The notes below the pieces were generated by a model. It did no database searches. It had not been told where the DNA came from and worked only from the letters and a program-made list of their open reading frames with translations. The position numbers and the translations under genes are program-made. 60,562 nucleotides of DNA from CADCTM01 sp049671305 (GTDB lineage: Bacteria; Cyanobacteriota; Cyanobacteriia; Cyanobacteriales; Coleofasciculaceae), in contig JBATUR010000060.1 of the NCBI GenBank assembly GCA_049671305.1, positions 1 to 60,562 on the forward strand, in the 5' to 3' direction. Each line of letters begins with the position of its first letter. Positions within the stretch are counted from its first letter, which is position 1. Shown here piece by piece: positions 1 through 8,929 of this stretch.

Positions 1-1064
1 CCCAAAATCTTAGCTCCGAAACTAGCAATGCTAATGATCAGTTAGAAATAACACTGGTTACCGCTAAAGGTTCACCAATTCGCCGTCGGGTGGAGGGAGT
101 GGTACGTGATCAATTTTTCAAAACTACTAATGAATTTATCTCTGAAGTAACTAATGTAAGAAGTGGTCGCGGTTATTTGCCAACAGCTCAAACACTATAC
201 CAGTGGATGATTGCGCCCATAGAAGCTGATTTAAAAGCACAAGGTATTCAAAACTTGGCTTTTATTCTGGATAGTGGTTTACGCTCTATTCCGATCGCGG
301 CTTTATATGATGGTCAAAAGTTTTTGGTAGAGAAATATAGTCTCGGCTTGATGCCTAGTCTTAGCCTGACTAATACTCAGTTTAAGAGTGTTAAAGATGC
401 ACAGGTTTTGGCAATGGGAGCGGCAAAATTTGCAGAACTTAAACCGTTACCAGCCGTGCCAGTAGAGTTATCAACTATTACACAATCTCTGTGGCAAGGT
501 AAGTCTTTCCTCAATGATGCCTTTACTTTACAAAACCTGAAAGCACAGCGACAGCGGCAGCCTTTTGGTATTGTTCACTTGGCAACTCATGCTGCATTTA
601 AACCGGGTGTGGTTAGTAACTCTTACATCGAACTTTGGGACACTAAGTTGCGGATGAATCAATTAAATCAATTAGGCTGGAATAACCCGCCAGTTGAGTT
701 GTTGGTGCTGAGTGCTTGTAAGACGGCGTTGGGAGATGAAGAGGCAGAATTAGGCTTTGCTGGCTTGGCTTTGCAGGCGGGAGTAAAAAGCGCGATCGCT
801 TCTTTGTGGTCGGTGAATGATCAAGGTACTCTCGGACTCATGACCTCACTTTATCAAAAATTGAAGACAGCACCTATAAAATCACAGGCATTGCAACAAG
901 CACAAATTGCCATGCTCCAAGGACAGGTGAATATTACAGATGGTAAATTGGTTGCTAGTAATGAATCGGTAGCTTTGCCACCAGAACTTGCCAAATTAGG
1001 CAACAGAAAGCTTAATCATCCCTATTATTGGGCATCCTTTACAATCGTTGGCAGCCCCTGGTAA
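1..1064 (+). CDS. CHAT-domain protease, C-terminal part (5' end outside window)
   Basis: The frame is open from base 3 with no stop, so the gene begins upstream; the GTG at 90 is probably internal. The visible ~350 residues form a CHAT domain, the caspase/separase-like cysteine peptidase fold common in large cyanobacterial genomes. The catalytic His lies in HLATHAAF (about bases 574-600) and the catalytic Cys in LSACKTALG (about 706-732); both are intact. The C-terminus (YYWASFTIVG) is the usual CHAT ending. Family members normally carry N-terminal TPR repeats or another sensor, which would be upstream here. The substrate is unknown. CHAT genes in cyanobacteria often sit near DUF1822 and sigma-like genes; such a pair occurs at the other end of this window, but no link can be shown. 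Confidence 0.9.
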   Translation, partial: QNLSSETSNANDQLEITLVTAKGSPIRRRVEGVVRDQFFKTTNEFISEVTNVRSGRGYLPTAQTLYQWMIAPIEADLKAQGIQNLAFILDSGLRSIPIAALYDGQKFLVEKYSLGLMPSLSLTNTQFKSVKDAQVLAMGAAKFAELKPLPAVPVELSTITQSLWQGKSFLNDAFTLQNLKAQRQRQPFGIVHLATHAAFKPGVVSNSYIELWDTKLRMNQLNQLGWNNPPVELLVLSACKTALGDEEAELGFAGLALQAGVKSAIASLWSVNDQGTLGLMTSLYQKLKTAPIKSQALQQAQIAMLQGQVNITDGKLVASNESVALPPELAKLGNRKLNHPYYWASFTIVGSPW

Positions 1065-1089
1065 ATAAATTTTGGTTCTGCAATCTTGA

Positions 1090-1788
1090 TCATAAATGGC
1101 GTGAAACTAAAGCAAAGTCTTCAATCCAAGCAGTCCTAAGATCGCCTGCTTGATTAGCTTGCCAAATTTTACCACTTGTGGTGTCCAAACAAGTCAGCCA
1201 ACCTTTGCCATACACTCTCGTATCCAGACAAATTGCATGACCAATATTTAAGGGTACGCCAGTTTTTTGACTAGTATGACCACAAACCATAATTTTGCCA
1301 GAGCAATGGGGTTCAGGAAAGCCAAACTTTTCCCAAAACAACATCTGCTCAGGTTGTGCGGCTAGAGGTAAATCAGGATGAGCGTTAGCATGAACAAAAA
1401 AATGTGTCCTTGTTTCGCACCAGTCTACACAGATATTTTTAATAAAGTGCCAATGACTATCAGGCACGTCGCCTAATTTACCAGCTTTGCCAGATTTTGA
1501 GTAAGATGCCAGTGTCGCCTCGCCACCACAACTGCGCCAACGAGATTTTTTTTGACGATGAGTTTGGGCGTCTAACATCATTAATTCATGATTACCTCGC
1601 AGAGCTGTAAGCTGACCTGTATGATGCCACGCTAATAATCTTTTGATTATGCCTTTTGAGTCGGGACCTCGGTCTATATAGTCACCGAGTGTGATAATTT
1701 GGTCGTTTAACTGAGGTTTCACAGCGGCGATTAAGGTATCAAAGGCAATGGAGCAGCCGTGAATGTCGCCAATGGCAAGAATACGCAT
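1090..1788 (-). CDS. Metallophosphoesterase (calcineurin-like Ser/Thr phosphatase / ApaH-like)
   Basis: This is a 232-residue PPP-type phosphoesterase. All metal-binding blocks are in order: GDIHG (residues 7-11), GDYIDRG (35-41), GNHE (65-68) and a later VCGHT histidine. Proteins of this size act as protein phosphatases (PrpE/PphA-like) or as dinucleoside tetraphosphatases, and the sequence does not decide between them. There is no signal peptide, so a cytosolic role is expected. It starts at ATG 1788 and is convergent with the CHAT gene. The neighbours do not reveal its substrate. Confidence 0.9.
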   Translation of the reverse strand: MRILAIGDIHGCSIAFDTLIAAVKPQLNDQIITLGDYIDRGPDSKGIIKRLLAWHHTGQLTALRGNHELMMLDAQTHRQKKSRWRSCGGEATLASYSKSGKAGKLGDVPDSHWHFIKNICVDWCETRTHFFVHANAHPDLPLAAQPEQMLFWEKFGFPEPHCSGKIMVCGHTSQKTGVPLNIGHAICLDTRVYGKGWLTCLDTTSGKIWQANQAGDLRTAWIEDFALVSRHL

Positions 1789-1856
1789 AATCAGGATGAT
1801 TGCTAAAAGTTTGAACCTGAAAGCTTGGTTATTTTTGCTTAAGGTTACAGCCTTTA

Positions 1857-3248
1857 TTATCCCTCTTTTAAAATTAAACTCTCCAGCGCTTGTCGTAGAT
1901 CTTGTGTCAATTGGGTTACGGCTGTTCTCGCGCCGTGACGATTGGCATGATAAGTTGGATAGAGTTCTGAGACTGATAAAGGTTGCCCGACTGTCATCTG
2001 TACCCGTTGCTTGCCCAAACGAGGGCGATGAAAAGGGTTACTGCCTTTGATGCGAGTTACCAAATCCCATAATAGTAAGGTGGTTTCGGCAAAACGTTCA
2101 GCGGTTGGTTTTTCGAGAATATAATGTCCGTTGACAGCGACGAAAGTTTCCACTAAACGCATATGCCACATCCGCAAGCTTGCTTCTTCGGCAATGCGAT
2201 CGCTTAATCCTCGTTCTAGTGCTTTAATATCTGAGAAATCTTCTCGATAAATGTAATTCCAACCCGCTTGCTCTAAACGACGGCAACGATCAATTAGATT
2301 CCCTTTTGCTGGCAAGTCAAAAAACTCTTCTGCGACCTGTAGCGCGGCGTTTAACAAAGCATTGAGGCGAATTGATAGGAGATCATTAATCGGGTTTTCA
2401 GAGGGCTGAAGCAGCTTTTTATCTTCAATGATTGTTGGCAGCTTTTGATGATAAAAACGACTATAAAATTCTTCCATTAATGTTAGTAAATGATCACTTA
2501 AACGTATCAAGCGAGCATATAATGAGCCATCGTGAGCTTGAATTTTAAGTTCAATACCACTGATTGCTTCTAATTGGCTCAAAAGCTGTTCGATGCCTTG
2601 CCAGGGCTCTTCCAAATAACTATATTGAATGCCCACAGGTACAATGACAACCTCTTGTGTGCGTCCAGCTTTGAGCAAGTCTTCTACACACCAAAATCCT
2701 AATTGAGCAATACCAGGTTCTAGGGAACTAATCAGTTCATTGTGACCATTAACTGCGCCTTCGGGGGCAGCCGCCATTGGTAGATTACTATTAGCAAATA
2801 AATAACGCGCCGATCGCAAACCTGTCCAGTCTGCCTTGCCACGATGCAGGGAAGTGCCACCCAAGCGAGAATAAAACCAGCCTACCCAATTTCCAGCCCA
2901 GATGGGAATACCGCGATCATAGATAAAATGGGCATGAGTTGGCTGTTTTAAGGAGATGCCTTGTTGTTTGGCAACTTGTGGTACCAACTTCCACAGCAAA
3001 TGTGTCATACACAAGGGATCATCGACACTGGGATGGCGAAAGGCAATCAGGAAGCGAGTTTTACCGTCTTGAAATTGGCGATATAAATCAACTAAGGTTT
3101 CCACATTTGCCGCTTGGATGTCGGTAATAGCAGTTTGCGATCGCATCCACAAGGGCAGTAGTTGTTTGGTAACGCCCAAGACTAACGGGTTGAGGGCGGG
3201 TGGGATGAATTCGAGGGGAGGTTGGGCGTGAATTGTCAAGTCAGACAA
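1857..3248 (-). CDS. PlsC-like glycerolipid acyltransferase
   Basis: This 463-residue protein has the acyltransferase HX4D motif at His72-Asp77 (FRHPSVDDP) and a downstream AAAPEGAVNGHNE block resembling the EG(T/S)R region of 1-acylglycerol-3-phosphate acyltransferases. It is longer than PlsC (~240 residues): about 250 extra C-terminal residues form a helical extension seen in cyanobacterial homologues. The likely reaction is transfer of an acyl chain to a glycerolipid precursor at the membrane; the exact acceptor is uncertain. The start is TTG at 3248, with an AGGAAA Shine-Dalgarno-like stretch about 12 bases upstream; the next Met lies ~35 residues further in. The frame overlapping its 3' end on the opposite strand is a shadow. 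Confidence 0.8.
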   Translation of the reverse strand: MSDLTIHAQPPLEFIPPALNPLVLGVTKQLLPLWMRSQTAITDIQAANVETLVDLYRQFQDGKTRFLIAFRHPSVDDPLCMTHLLWKLVPQVAKQQGISLKQPTHAHFIYDRGIPIWAGNWVGWFYSRLGGTSLHRGKADWTGLRSARYLFANSNLPMAAAPEGAVNGHNELISSLEPGIAQLGFWCVEDLLKAGRTQEVVIVPVGIQYSYLEEPWQGIEQLLSQLEAISGIELKIQAHDGSLYARLIRLSDHLLTLMEEFYSRFYHQKLPTIIEDKKLLQPSENPINDLLSIRLNALLNAALQVAEEFFDLPAKGNLIDRCRRLEQAGWNYIYREDFSDIKALERGLSDRIAEEASLRMWHMRLVETFVAVNGHYILEKPTAERFAETTLLLWDLVTRIKGSNPFHRPRLGKQRVQMTVGQPLSVSELYPTYHANRHGARTAVTQLTQDLRQALESLILKEG

Positions 3249-3360
3249 GGTGGTTTTTCCTACAAATTAATAAGTTACCACTTCGGCAAGCTCAGGGCGA
3301 CGCCAGGTGACGGATACTCTTAGGCAATATTAATCTCAACAAAACCCCAAGCCCGCAAAA

Positions 3361-3382
3361 GGGCAACCCCGCAAGATTGCCC
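3361..3382 (-). terminator. Probable intrinsic terminator of the 691-residue membrane protein gene
   Basis: GGGCAA at 3361-3366 pairs with TTGCCC at 3377-3382. On the minus strand the hairpin is followed by TTTT, and it lies just beyond the stop codon at 3402. Confidence 0.5.
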
Positions 3383-3401
3383 CTGATTAATTCACCAAAA
3401 C

Positions 3402-5477
3402 CTACCCTTGATCATTCGTCGTTGGAATAACTTCAGATGATGGCACAGGAGCAGGAGGGGGAGGAGGCGGCTCCAAAATCCTTTGCCAGTCTTGGATCTG
3501 GCTTTGTGCCGCATCATAAGCTTGAGCACTAGAAGGAATCAATTTAGCAATGTTGATCGCTTCTCGAATATTGTAAGATGAGCGGTCTTGAGCGATCGCC
3601 AAAAGTTGATTACTCCAACGATTAACCATCTCCCTCGCATCAGATCGAGCCGAAGAAGAAGAAGGCACTTGCCTTGCCACTTTAATTGCTTGTCCAAGCC
3701 CATCTGTTGTACCAGAACTTGCCGCCAGATTCGCCTCCTGCAGACGCTGCTGACCGCGAGTTTCAGCTTGCCAGGTTTCAATATCATTTTGGGCATCTTG
3801 GTACAATGACCGCCCTGAGCGAATTTGTTGAGCCGTGGAAATGGCGGCAGGAATATTACCCACGCTGGCTAAATTCCTTGCCTGGTCGAGGAATGGCTGG
3901 TCTTGTTGCCGTTGAATGCTATTTGTCCACTGCCCAATTTTTTCTTGAGCTTGCCTGTACAGTGTCCGACCTTTACCAATGCGACTGGCTTCATTAATTG
4001 CCTCTTGCAAAGAAGGTTGCCCACCAAAATTGGCAAGTTGGGTAGCGCGGTCGAGGACTGGCTGGTCTTCGATAGTTTCAACTTGACGACTCCACTTGCT
4101 GATTTCTGTGCTGGCTTCTGAATAGCGGGGGTTACCACTAGGAATGGCTTTTGCTTCATTAATCGCTGTTCTCAAATCAGGCACTAAACCGGAACTCGCA
4201 AATGTCCGTGCTTTTTCTAATTGAGTGATATCTTGAACTTCCCGTTGCCAGCGAGCTAGTAAAACTTGTCCTTTGGCAAATAAAGGACGACCACTGGCGA
4301 CTTGTTGAGCCGAAGCGATCGCTGCTTCTAATCCTGCCGCATTGCCTGCTGCTGCCTGGGTTAGGGCATTTCCTAAATTAATCAAGTCATTTTTTTGAGC
4401 TTGCATTTTAACAGATGCAGGAATTTTTGTGGCAACTTCCAACACACCTTTGCCATCACGTTGTTCCAAGCGATAATCAGCAATTTTGAGCAGCTTTTTC
4501 CCCGATTCAGCTATCAACTTTTGTGCCTCTTGGTAGGCATAGCTTTGGGGAGAAATCTTCTCAGCTTGTTTAATTGCCGCCACAATATCGTCAACGGCAT
4601 CGCTTTTACTCAACTCATGAGCTTTATCTAATTGAGCGCTAGCAACTTTTGCTAGTTCAATCAGTTTTGTTAGTTGCTCATACTTAACTGTTGCCCAGTA
4701 TTTATTATCCACCGCCGTCATTTTCACGGCTTCTCGGAATGCCTGAACCCAGTTTGATTTCCTTAATTGCTGTTCAGTTTTGTCAAAAATTGCTTGAGCG
4801 CCAGACCAAATAGTTTTCCATTTTTCAATTTTTTGATCTACAAGTTTTTGTGCCGAGACACCCGCTGGAATACGTTGGGCAATTTTGATTGCCTCTTCCA
4901 GTTTGCCTGCCTGAAACTTTTGATCGCCAATATTTAAGATATCTTGCGACCATTCTTCGATATGGCGATTAATTTCTGGGCGTAAGGGATGATCTGTGGG
5001 TAAATCTTCCACTAAAGCGATCGCTTGTAGTAAATCTTCGGCAGTCTGTTTATTTGCCGCCAACTGGGCGCAATATAAACGCATTGAAGCCGAAGCCGTG
5101 GGCCAAAATGTAGCAGGGCAATTCGGCACCGCCGGCAGCTTCAACAACAGCGCCACTGCCGATAAGCCTACCCCAGTCGAAAGCAGCACAATTAAAATTG
5201 CCCAAAACCGCAAGCCAAAGTTATTAAAACGACCCTGAAGCAGTTTTGGCATTTTTGATGGGGGATCAGGCAAGTCAAGATTTGCCGCTTGGGGCGCAGC
5301 TTCCACCGGAGTAGATAGCTGACGCCCAGGGGCTTGACTTGGCTGCCCCTGACTTGCCTTTTTTGGAGGACTTAGAGGACGTGTACCATTATTATTTGGG
5401 CTTCGCCTTCCATTAGGCTGACCTGGTGTTGACTTGGGTCCTTGCCAACGGTCAGGAATGTCTCGATCTCTTGTCAT
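3402..5477 (-). CDS. Single-pass membrane protein with C-terminal helical repeats (hypothetical)
   Basis: This 691-residue protein has a Pro/Gln/Asn-rich cytosolic-like N-terminus (~1-85), one membrane helix at about residues 90-112 (FWAILIVLLSTG...), then a long region rich in short helices. From about residue 370 to 660 a unit of ~55-65 residues recurs, with the pattern AI..A..I..G..LY..AQ..I..W, at least five times. A poly-Pro tail ends the protein. Cyanobacterial homologues are sometimes labelled chromosome segregation ATPase-like, but no Walker A motif is visible, so that name is not supported. The topology suggests an anchored extracytoplasmic or scaffold protein. Its terminator-like hairpin and flanking gaps suggest it is monocistronic. 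Confidence 0.75.
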   Translation of the reverse strand: MTRDRDIPDRWQGPKSTPGQPNGRRSPNNNGTRPLSPPKKASQGQPSQAPGRQLSTPVEAAPQAANLDLPDPPSKMPKLLQGRFNNFGLRFWAILIVLLSTGVGLSAVALLLKLPAVPNCPATFWPTASASMRLYCAQLAANKQTAEDLLQAIALVEDLPTDHPLRPEINRHIEEWSQDILNIGDQKFQAGKLEEAIKIAQRIPAGVSAQKLVDQKIEKWKTIWSGAQAIFDKTEQQLRKSNWVQAFREAVKMTAVDNKYWATVKYEQLTKLIELAKVASAQLDKAHELSKSDAVDDIVAAIKQAEKISPQSYAYQEAQKLIAESGKKLLKIADYRLEQRDGKGVLEVATKIPASVKMQAQKNDLINLGNALTQAAAGNAAGLEAAIASAQQVASGRPLFAKGQVLLARWQREVQDITQLEKARTFASSGLVPDLRTAINEAKAIPSGNPRYSEASTEISKWSRQVETIEDQPVLDRATQLANFGGQPSLQEAINEASRIGKGRTLYRQAQEKIGQWTNSIQRQQDQPFLDQARNLASVGNIPAAISTAQQIRSGRSLYQDAQNDIETWQAETRGQQRLQEANLAASSGTTDGLGQAIKVARQVPSSSSARSDAREMVNRWSNQLLAIAQDRSSYNIREAINIAKLIPSSAQAYDAAQSQIQDWQRILEPPPPPPAPVPSSEVIPTTNDQG

Positions 5478-5811
5478 ATCTCACACCACGCACTATGGTT
5501 GATCCAGCGTGTTTACACCACTATGCTTGTAGTTGCAATCCTACTCTCCTCTGCCAGAAAAAGCTACATCCTGTTAACCAGGTGTTGCTTGGTACTGACT
5601 GCTGGTGTGCCCCCATATACTGCCTTTAAAGAAGATTTGTCGTTACCCACATTTCCTATAACCCTTGTTACGCAAAATGTTTGAGAAACCACAATCATTT
5701 TCCTAAGTAAGAAAGAAAAAGTCTCTCATACCGTTGAATATTGACAGTAGATTTCGACTTTTCATCCAAACTGCTATCCCGGTTAGATCTCGTGGGTAGC
5801 GACAAGCTGTT
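5478..5811. other. Intergenic, 334 bases, no gene seen
   Basis: Two short plus-strand frames here (around 5426-5684) have no ribosome-binding site, overlap the flanking gene and lack any recognisable motif. No RNA gene or strong hairpin was seen. The upstream region of the 691-residue gene must lie here. Confidence 0.5.
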
Positions 5812-6711
5812 TCAACTTGACTCAGCTTGTAAATCATCAATCAAACGAGCCAGTTCGTCGGAACTTGCCTGATAAACTTCGCCACAAAAGTGACAAGTGG
5901 CTTCAGCTCCATGATCTTTTTCAATCATATCTTGCAGTTCGGCAACACCGAGCATTTTTAGTGCCCCCAAAACGCGATCAAATGAGCAACCACAGTGAAA
6001 ACGCAGCATTTGGACTTCTGGCAAAATTACCAAGTCCATATCTCCGAGAAGTTGCTCTAGCATCTCTGGTAAGGTTTTGCCTTGTTGTAATAGCGGTGTA
6101 AAACCTGCTAGTTTGGCAACGCGAGATTCTAAGGTTTTCACCAAAGCTTCGTCGGTTGCGGCTTTGGGGAGAACTTGAATTAAGATGCCGCCAGATGCTG
6201 TTACTCCTTCTGCGCCCACAAAGACACCCACAACTAAGGCTGAGGGGGTTTGTTCTGATGTCACCAAATAGTGAGCAATATCATCGCCAATTTCACCAGA
6301 TACTAGCTCGACGGTGCTGGAATACGGGTAGCCATAGCCAACATCTCGAACCACGTAGAGGTAGCCATCGTGTCCCACTGCACCGCCTACATCAAGCTTG
6401 CCGCGAGAGTTGGGAGGTAGTTCGATGCTTGGGTTGTCTACATAGCCGCGAACTGTGCCGTCGATTCCAGCGTCAGCTAGAATGCCACCCAGGGGACCTT
6501 TGCCTTTGACACGAATATTAACTCTCGACCCTTCTCGCTTCATGGAAGACGCCAGTAATAACCCTGAAGACATCGTGCGTCCTAATGCGGCTGTTGCCAC
6601 GTAGGAGAGTTTGTGACGCCGACGGGCTTCCTCAGTCAGGCGTGTTGTAATGACGCCGACGGCTCGAATGCCACCTGCCGCCGCCGTAGCGCGAATTAAC
6701 TGATCAGCCAT
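5812..6711 (-). CDS. hslO: Hsp33 redox-regulated chaperonin
   Basis: This 299-residue protein is full length for Hsp33, a holdase chaperone activated by oxidation. The C-terminal zinc switch is complete: Cys240 and Cys242 (CGC) plus Cys273 and Cys276 (CHFC), the CxC...CxxC arrangement whose oxidation releases zinc and unfolds the linker. The N-terminus (LIRATAAAGGIRAVGV) and the GGILADAG and GDIAHYL stretches are typical of the family. It starts at ATG 6711 with AAGG about 6 bases upstream. The gene stands alone and is divergent from the small gene at 7047. Confidence 0.97.
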   Translation of the reverse strand: MADQLIRATAAAGGIRAVGVITTRLTEEARRRHKLSYVATAALGRTMSSGLLLASSMKREGSRVNIRVKGKGPLGGILADAGIDGTVRGYVDNPSIELPPNSRGKLDVGGAVGHDGYLYVVRDVGYGYPYSSTVELVSGEIGDDIAHYLVTSEQTPSALVVGVFVGAEGVTASGGILIQVLPKAATDEALVKTLESRVAKLAGFTPLLQQGKTLPEMLEQLLGDMDLVILPEVQMLRFHCGCSFDRVLGALKMLGVAELQDMIEKDHGAEATCHFCGEVYQASSDELARLIDDLQAESS

Positions 6712-7046
6712 GAAAAACCTTACACTTCTTAACAGACTCTATTTTTATTTTAGGACTGGCAACTTAGTGTGAAGCTAAATTAAGTAAGAGTTGCACCAAT
6801 AGTTTGTCTCCCAACCTAAGAAAATGGGAGCTGCTACCGTTCAAAATCCTCTATTGAAAAGCTAATCAACAGCTAAAAACAGTTGAGATACCATAAAGTA
6901 AGGGAAACTTGCTAAGACCGATTATCTGTTTACCTTAAAAAAATCTATCTCAAGATGGATGATAATATGATGTTGTCTGAATCTAGCTCATATTAAGGTT
7001 ATAACGATTGTCCAACTAATTTATTAATTCAACACGCTTAGATAAT
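6712..7046. other. Intergenic, 335 bases, divergent promoter region
   Basis: The region separates hslO (minus) from the 127-residue gene (plus), so both promoters should be here. It is AT-rich. No convincing operator, hairpin or RNA gene was recognised. Confidence 0.5.
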
Positions 7047-7430
7047 ATGCTAGGAACCTTTCAACAAAGCCATCTCCGCATTGAATTAAACGCCCCACAA
7101 AAGGCGATCCGCGACAGTTTGCTTAATTCAGAACAACTGCAAAGCTGGCTGTGGTCACAACGCTTTCAAGCGGGACTACCAGAACAACTTTTTCCGGGAT
7201 TAACTTTCACAACTTGGGCGGGACCTGTTGCTATTCAACATCAAGTGGAAGTTGCCAAATCTGATTGTTTACGCCTAATTTTAAGTCAGGGAATTGATGG
7301 TTATCACGAATGGTATTGGGGCGAAGGTTGGGTACAGTCTTGCTTGGAAGGAGTGTCTTTACTGCCGTTAAATTGGGGTCAAACTTTAAGTTTGTTGCAG
7401 TTGCGTCAGTTTCTGACAGCTAAGAAATAA
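7047..7430 (+). CDS. Conserved hypothetical protein, SRPBCC-like
   Basis: A 127-residue protein starting at ATG 7047. Its opening (HLRIELNAPQKAIRDSLLNSEQLQSWL) resembles the first strand and helices of SRPBCC/START-like proteins, in which a substrate pocket is formed by an alpha/beta grip. The rest is rich in Trp and Gly. There are no catalytic motifs, membrane segments or signal peptide. The function is unknown. It is followed by a palindromic repeat and then dnaE-C. Confidence 0.6.
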   Translation: MLGTFQQSHLRIELNAPQKAIRDSLLNSEQLQSWLWSQRFQAGLPEQLFPGLTFTTWAGPVAIQHQVEVAKSDCLRLILSQGIDGYHEWYWGEGWVQSCLEGVSLLPLNWGQTLSLLQLRQFLTAKK

Positions 7431-7457
7431 GGCGTTACTGAACTGATCAGAAGGTAT

Positions 7458-7525
7458 AGATCCCCGACTTCTGAGGTTAAATTTTTATAATAACGGAGAA
7501 ATCTTATCTAAGAAGTCGGGGATCT
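7458..7525. repeat. Palindromic repeat (GATCCCCGACTTCT family) upstream of dnaE-C
   Basis: A perfect 15-base inverted repeat has arms at 7458-7472 and 7511-7525 around a 38-base AT-rich centre. A diverged relative lies at 10504-10557, so this is a dispersed element rather than a gene-specific site. The right arm ends 15 bases before the dnaE-C ribosome-binding site. Confidence 0.75.
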
Positions 7526-7540
7526 CTCGCGCATATTAAT

Positions 7541-7546
7541 AAGGAG
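7541..7546 (+). promoter_or_regulatory. Ribosome-binding site of dnaE-C, fixing the GTG start
   Basis: AAGGAG lies 8 bases before GTG 7555. It confirms that translation starts at the intein fragment and not at an internal Met. Confidence 0.8.
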
Positions 7547-7554
7547 TAATAACA

Positions 7555-8901
7555 GTGGTTAAAATTATTGGTTGCAAATCGCTAGGTGTGCAATCTGTTT
7601 ACGATATTGGAGTTGAACGCGATCATAATTTTATTTTAAATAATAGTAAAGTCGCTTCTAATTGTTTTAATAAATCCCACTCAACAGCTTATGGTTATGT
7701 AACTTATCAGACGGCTTATCTGAAGGCTAATTATCCGGTTGAATATATGGCGGCGCTGCTAACAGCTAGTAGTGGAAATCAGGATAAGGTGCAGAAATAT
7801 ATTGCCACTTGTTCGAGTATGGCAATTACTGTGCAGCAGCCAGATATTAACCGTTCAGAGTTAGATTTTACGCCAGTTGATAAGTCAATTTTGTTTGGAT
7901 TATCAGCGGTTAGAAATTTAGGGCAGGGCGCAATTGAGTGTATTTTAAAGGCACGGGAAGAGCGACCTTTTAAGACAGTAGCAGATTTATGCGATCGCGT
8001 GGATATGCGTAGTGTTAACCGCAGGGCATTAGAAGCCTTAATTCATTGTGGTGCTTTTGATAGTATTCAACCAAATCGTAAGCAATTAATTGAGTATTTA
8101 GATATAGTAATCGGCTGGGCGCAAAGTCGTGCTAAAGAGCGAGATAGCTTGCAATATAATCTTTTTGACCTTTCTGGAAATAAAAACGGCAAGCAAAATA
8201 ATAGTGCTGCGGCTTGGGAATCTGCACCTTTACTTCCCAATATTAAGGATTTTTCTCCTCAAGAGAAGTTACGTTTAGAAAAAGAGTTGCTAGGTTTTTA
8301 TGTGTCTGATCATCCTTTAAAGTTAGCTAATAAAATTGCTAAAGTTTTGTCTCCCATCAATATTTCCGAGTTAGGGGAACAACATAAAAGAACGATAGTA
8401 AGTGCGATTGTGATGCTGACAGAGGTTAAGCCTCACCTTACCAAAAAAGACAGCAAGCGCATGGCTTTCTTGCAAATTGAGGATTTAACAGGTCAAGCTG
8501 AAGCTGTGGTTTTTCCTCAAGCGTATGAGAAGATTGAGTCAATAATTCAAACAGATGCCCGTTTAATTGTTTGGGGAAAAGTAGATAAAAAAGATGACAA
8601 AGTTCAGTTAATTATTGAGGATGCAGAGTTAATTGAAGAAGCCAGAATGGTAGTTGTAGAACTTACACCGCCGCAAGCAAATGATACTAGTCAAAATCAG
8701 CGATTAAAATCAATTTTACAAGAACAATCAGGAGATAAAAATCAGGCAAGAATTCCAGTACTTGCTACAGTGCCTGCCTCACTTCGCCGCCAATTTGTAC
8801 GCTTTGATTCTAAATATTGGGTACAAGATTGCACTACTGCGGTAAATGCACTTAAAGCGGCTGGTTTTTCGGCTCGTCCTTCTTCTCTCACAGGTAGTTG
8901 A
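7555..8901 (+). CDS. dnaE: DNA polymerase III alpha subunit, C-terminal half, with split-intein C-fragment
   Basis: The first 36 residues are the C-part of the cyanobacterial DnaE split intein. Block F is VYDIGVERDHNF (His24 conserved) and block G is VASN, ending in Asn36. The junction is followed by the +1 cysteine Cys37 of the extein (CFNKSHSTAYG). Residues 37-448 are the C-terminal polymerase region: fingers end, a helix-hairpin-helix section, and an OB-fold (about 280-360). The protein is not functional alone. It must be trans-spliced to a DnaE-N plus intein N-fragment product encoded elsewhere. GTG 7555 with AAGGAG upstream is the start. Ser precedes Asn36, as is usual in this intein family instead of the penultimate His of many inteins. 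The length matches known cyanobacterial DnaE-C proteins. Confidence 0.97.
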   Translation: MVKIIGCKSLGVQSVYDIGVERDHNFILNNSKVASNCFNKSHSTAYGYVTYQTAYLKANYPVEYMAALLTASSGNQDKVQKYIATCSSMAITVQQPDINRSELDFTPVDKSILFGLSAVRNLGQGAIECILKAREERPFKTVADLCDRVDMRSVNRRALEALIHCGAFDSIQPNRKQLIEYLDIVIGWAQSRAKERDSLQYNLFDLSGNKNGKQNNSAAAWESAPLLPNIKDFSPQEKLRLEKELLGFYVSDHPLKLANKIAKVLSPINISELGEQHKRTIVSAIVMLTEVKPHLTKKDSKRMAFLQIEDLTGQAEAVVFPQAYEKIESIIQTDARLIVWGKVDKKDDKVQLIIEDAELIEEARMVVVELTPPQANDTSQNQRLKSILQEQSGDKNQARIPVLATVPASLRRQFVRFDSKYWVQDCTTAVNALKAAGFSARPSSLTGS

Positions 8902-8929
8902 GTCTGTGAGGCTAACTTACAAATCAAAG

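Noticed and set aside
1763..2050. 95-residue plus-strand frame over the phosphatase and acyltransferase junction
   Set aside because: It is antisense to two well-supported genes.
3402..5477. Chromosome-segregation ATPase label for the 691-residue protein
   Set aside because: No Walker A or B motif is visible and the protein has a membrane helix with repeats.
5426..5684. Small plus-strand frames between the repeat protein and hslO
   Set aside because: They start inside the opposite gene and show no motif or initiation signal.
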